NCBI GenBank assembly: GCA_037951105.1 | Contig: JBAMJV010002051.1 | Coordinates: forward strand, 43,129 to 107,128 | DNA: 64,000 nt | DNA from: Echinarachnius parma | Taxonomy: Eukaryota > Echinodermata > Echinoidea > Clypeasteroida > Echinarachniidae | Direction of reading: 5' to 3' | In this document: piece after piece, positions 63,843 through 64,000 of the stretch | Numbering within the stretch: position 1 is the first letter of the stretch | Layout of the letters: each line of letters starts with the position of its first letter | Made by a program: the position numbers and the translations under genes | Notes under the pieces: model-generated | The model's database searches: none | Told to the model about the DNA's origin: nothing | Seen by the model: the letters and a program-made list of their open reading frames with translations, nothing else

Positions 63843-64000
63843 GTAAAAATCAGTTATTTTGACAATTTATCATCATAAATCTTTGTTATTTGTTTGAAAT
63901 AAAGAACTGATAATTTGAAGAACTTGTAAGTGGCTTAAAGGGCAATGCAACTCAAGAATAAAGTTTATCCTACTTGATACATCATAATATGCCTTTTTAT

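Noticed and set aside
1-64000. CRISPR array, operon or prokaryotic mobile island
   Set aside because: Spliced exons, SINEs, microsatellites and metazoan extracellular domains show a eukaryotic genome.

Overview
This window is metazoan genomic DNA, not prokaryotic. About 23% of it can be read as short coding blocks, nearly all flanked by AG acceptors and GT donors and separated by AT-rich introns full of transposon debris. The domain repertoire points to a marine deuterostome: sea-urchin-egg-lectin (SUEL) domains, F-type lectin (FTP) domains, a Link module, a Mucin2 WxxW domain and many thrombospondin type 1 (TSP1) and F5/8C domains. A tRNA-derived SINE, TTAA-flanked non-autonomous transposons and a 151-bp satellite of a style common in marine invertebrates agree with this. 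An echinoderm, most likely a sea urchin, is my best guess. That is inference and no species can be named.

One plus-strand gene explains essentially all coding signal from 3280 to 63842. I placed 69 internal exons totalling about 14.8 kb, or about 4,930 residues. The reading frame is consistent through every junction. No signal peptide, start codon or stop codon is in the window, so both ends lie outside. The product should be a giant secreted or membrane-anchored multi-domain lectin or matrix protein.

The order is [TSP1-CTLD]x3 (3.3-8.4 kb), then TSP1x6 (8.8-13.7 kb), then FTP, Link and F5/8C (14-17.4 kb). Next comes a TSP1 apparently interrupted by PAN, fibrinogen-like and LamG-like modules (18-23 kb). 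[TSP1-TSP1-F5/8C] then repeats to about 40.5 kb, followed by two more F5/8C domains (41-44.6 kb). The last part runs CTLD, SUELx2, CTLD, F5/8C, Ig, SUEL, WxxW, SUEL, FTP and SUELx3 (44.9-63.8 kb, the last one incomplete). Nearly all domain-boundary introns are phase 1, the hallmark of exon shuffling. Introns inside F5/8C domains are mostly phase 0 at repeated positions.

Introns hold two further layers. The first is at least fifteen loci with partial, decayed tandem copies of the neighbouring exon, some with their own splice acceptor and some with in-frame stops. The second is a dense population of non-autonomous mobile elements, several nested: TTAA-flanked piggyBac-like elements of about 750 bp, very short TTAA-flanked elements, other terminal-inverted-repeat (TIR) elements and SINEs. 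One TTAA element sits inside a duplicated SUEL exon, and another sits inside a different TIR element.

Exons were joined by reading splice signals and frame by eye. Function (adhesion, matrix or immune recognition) is inferred from domains only.
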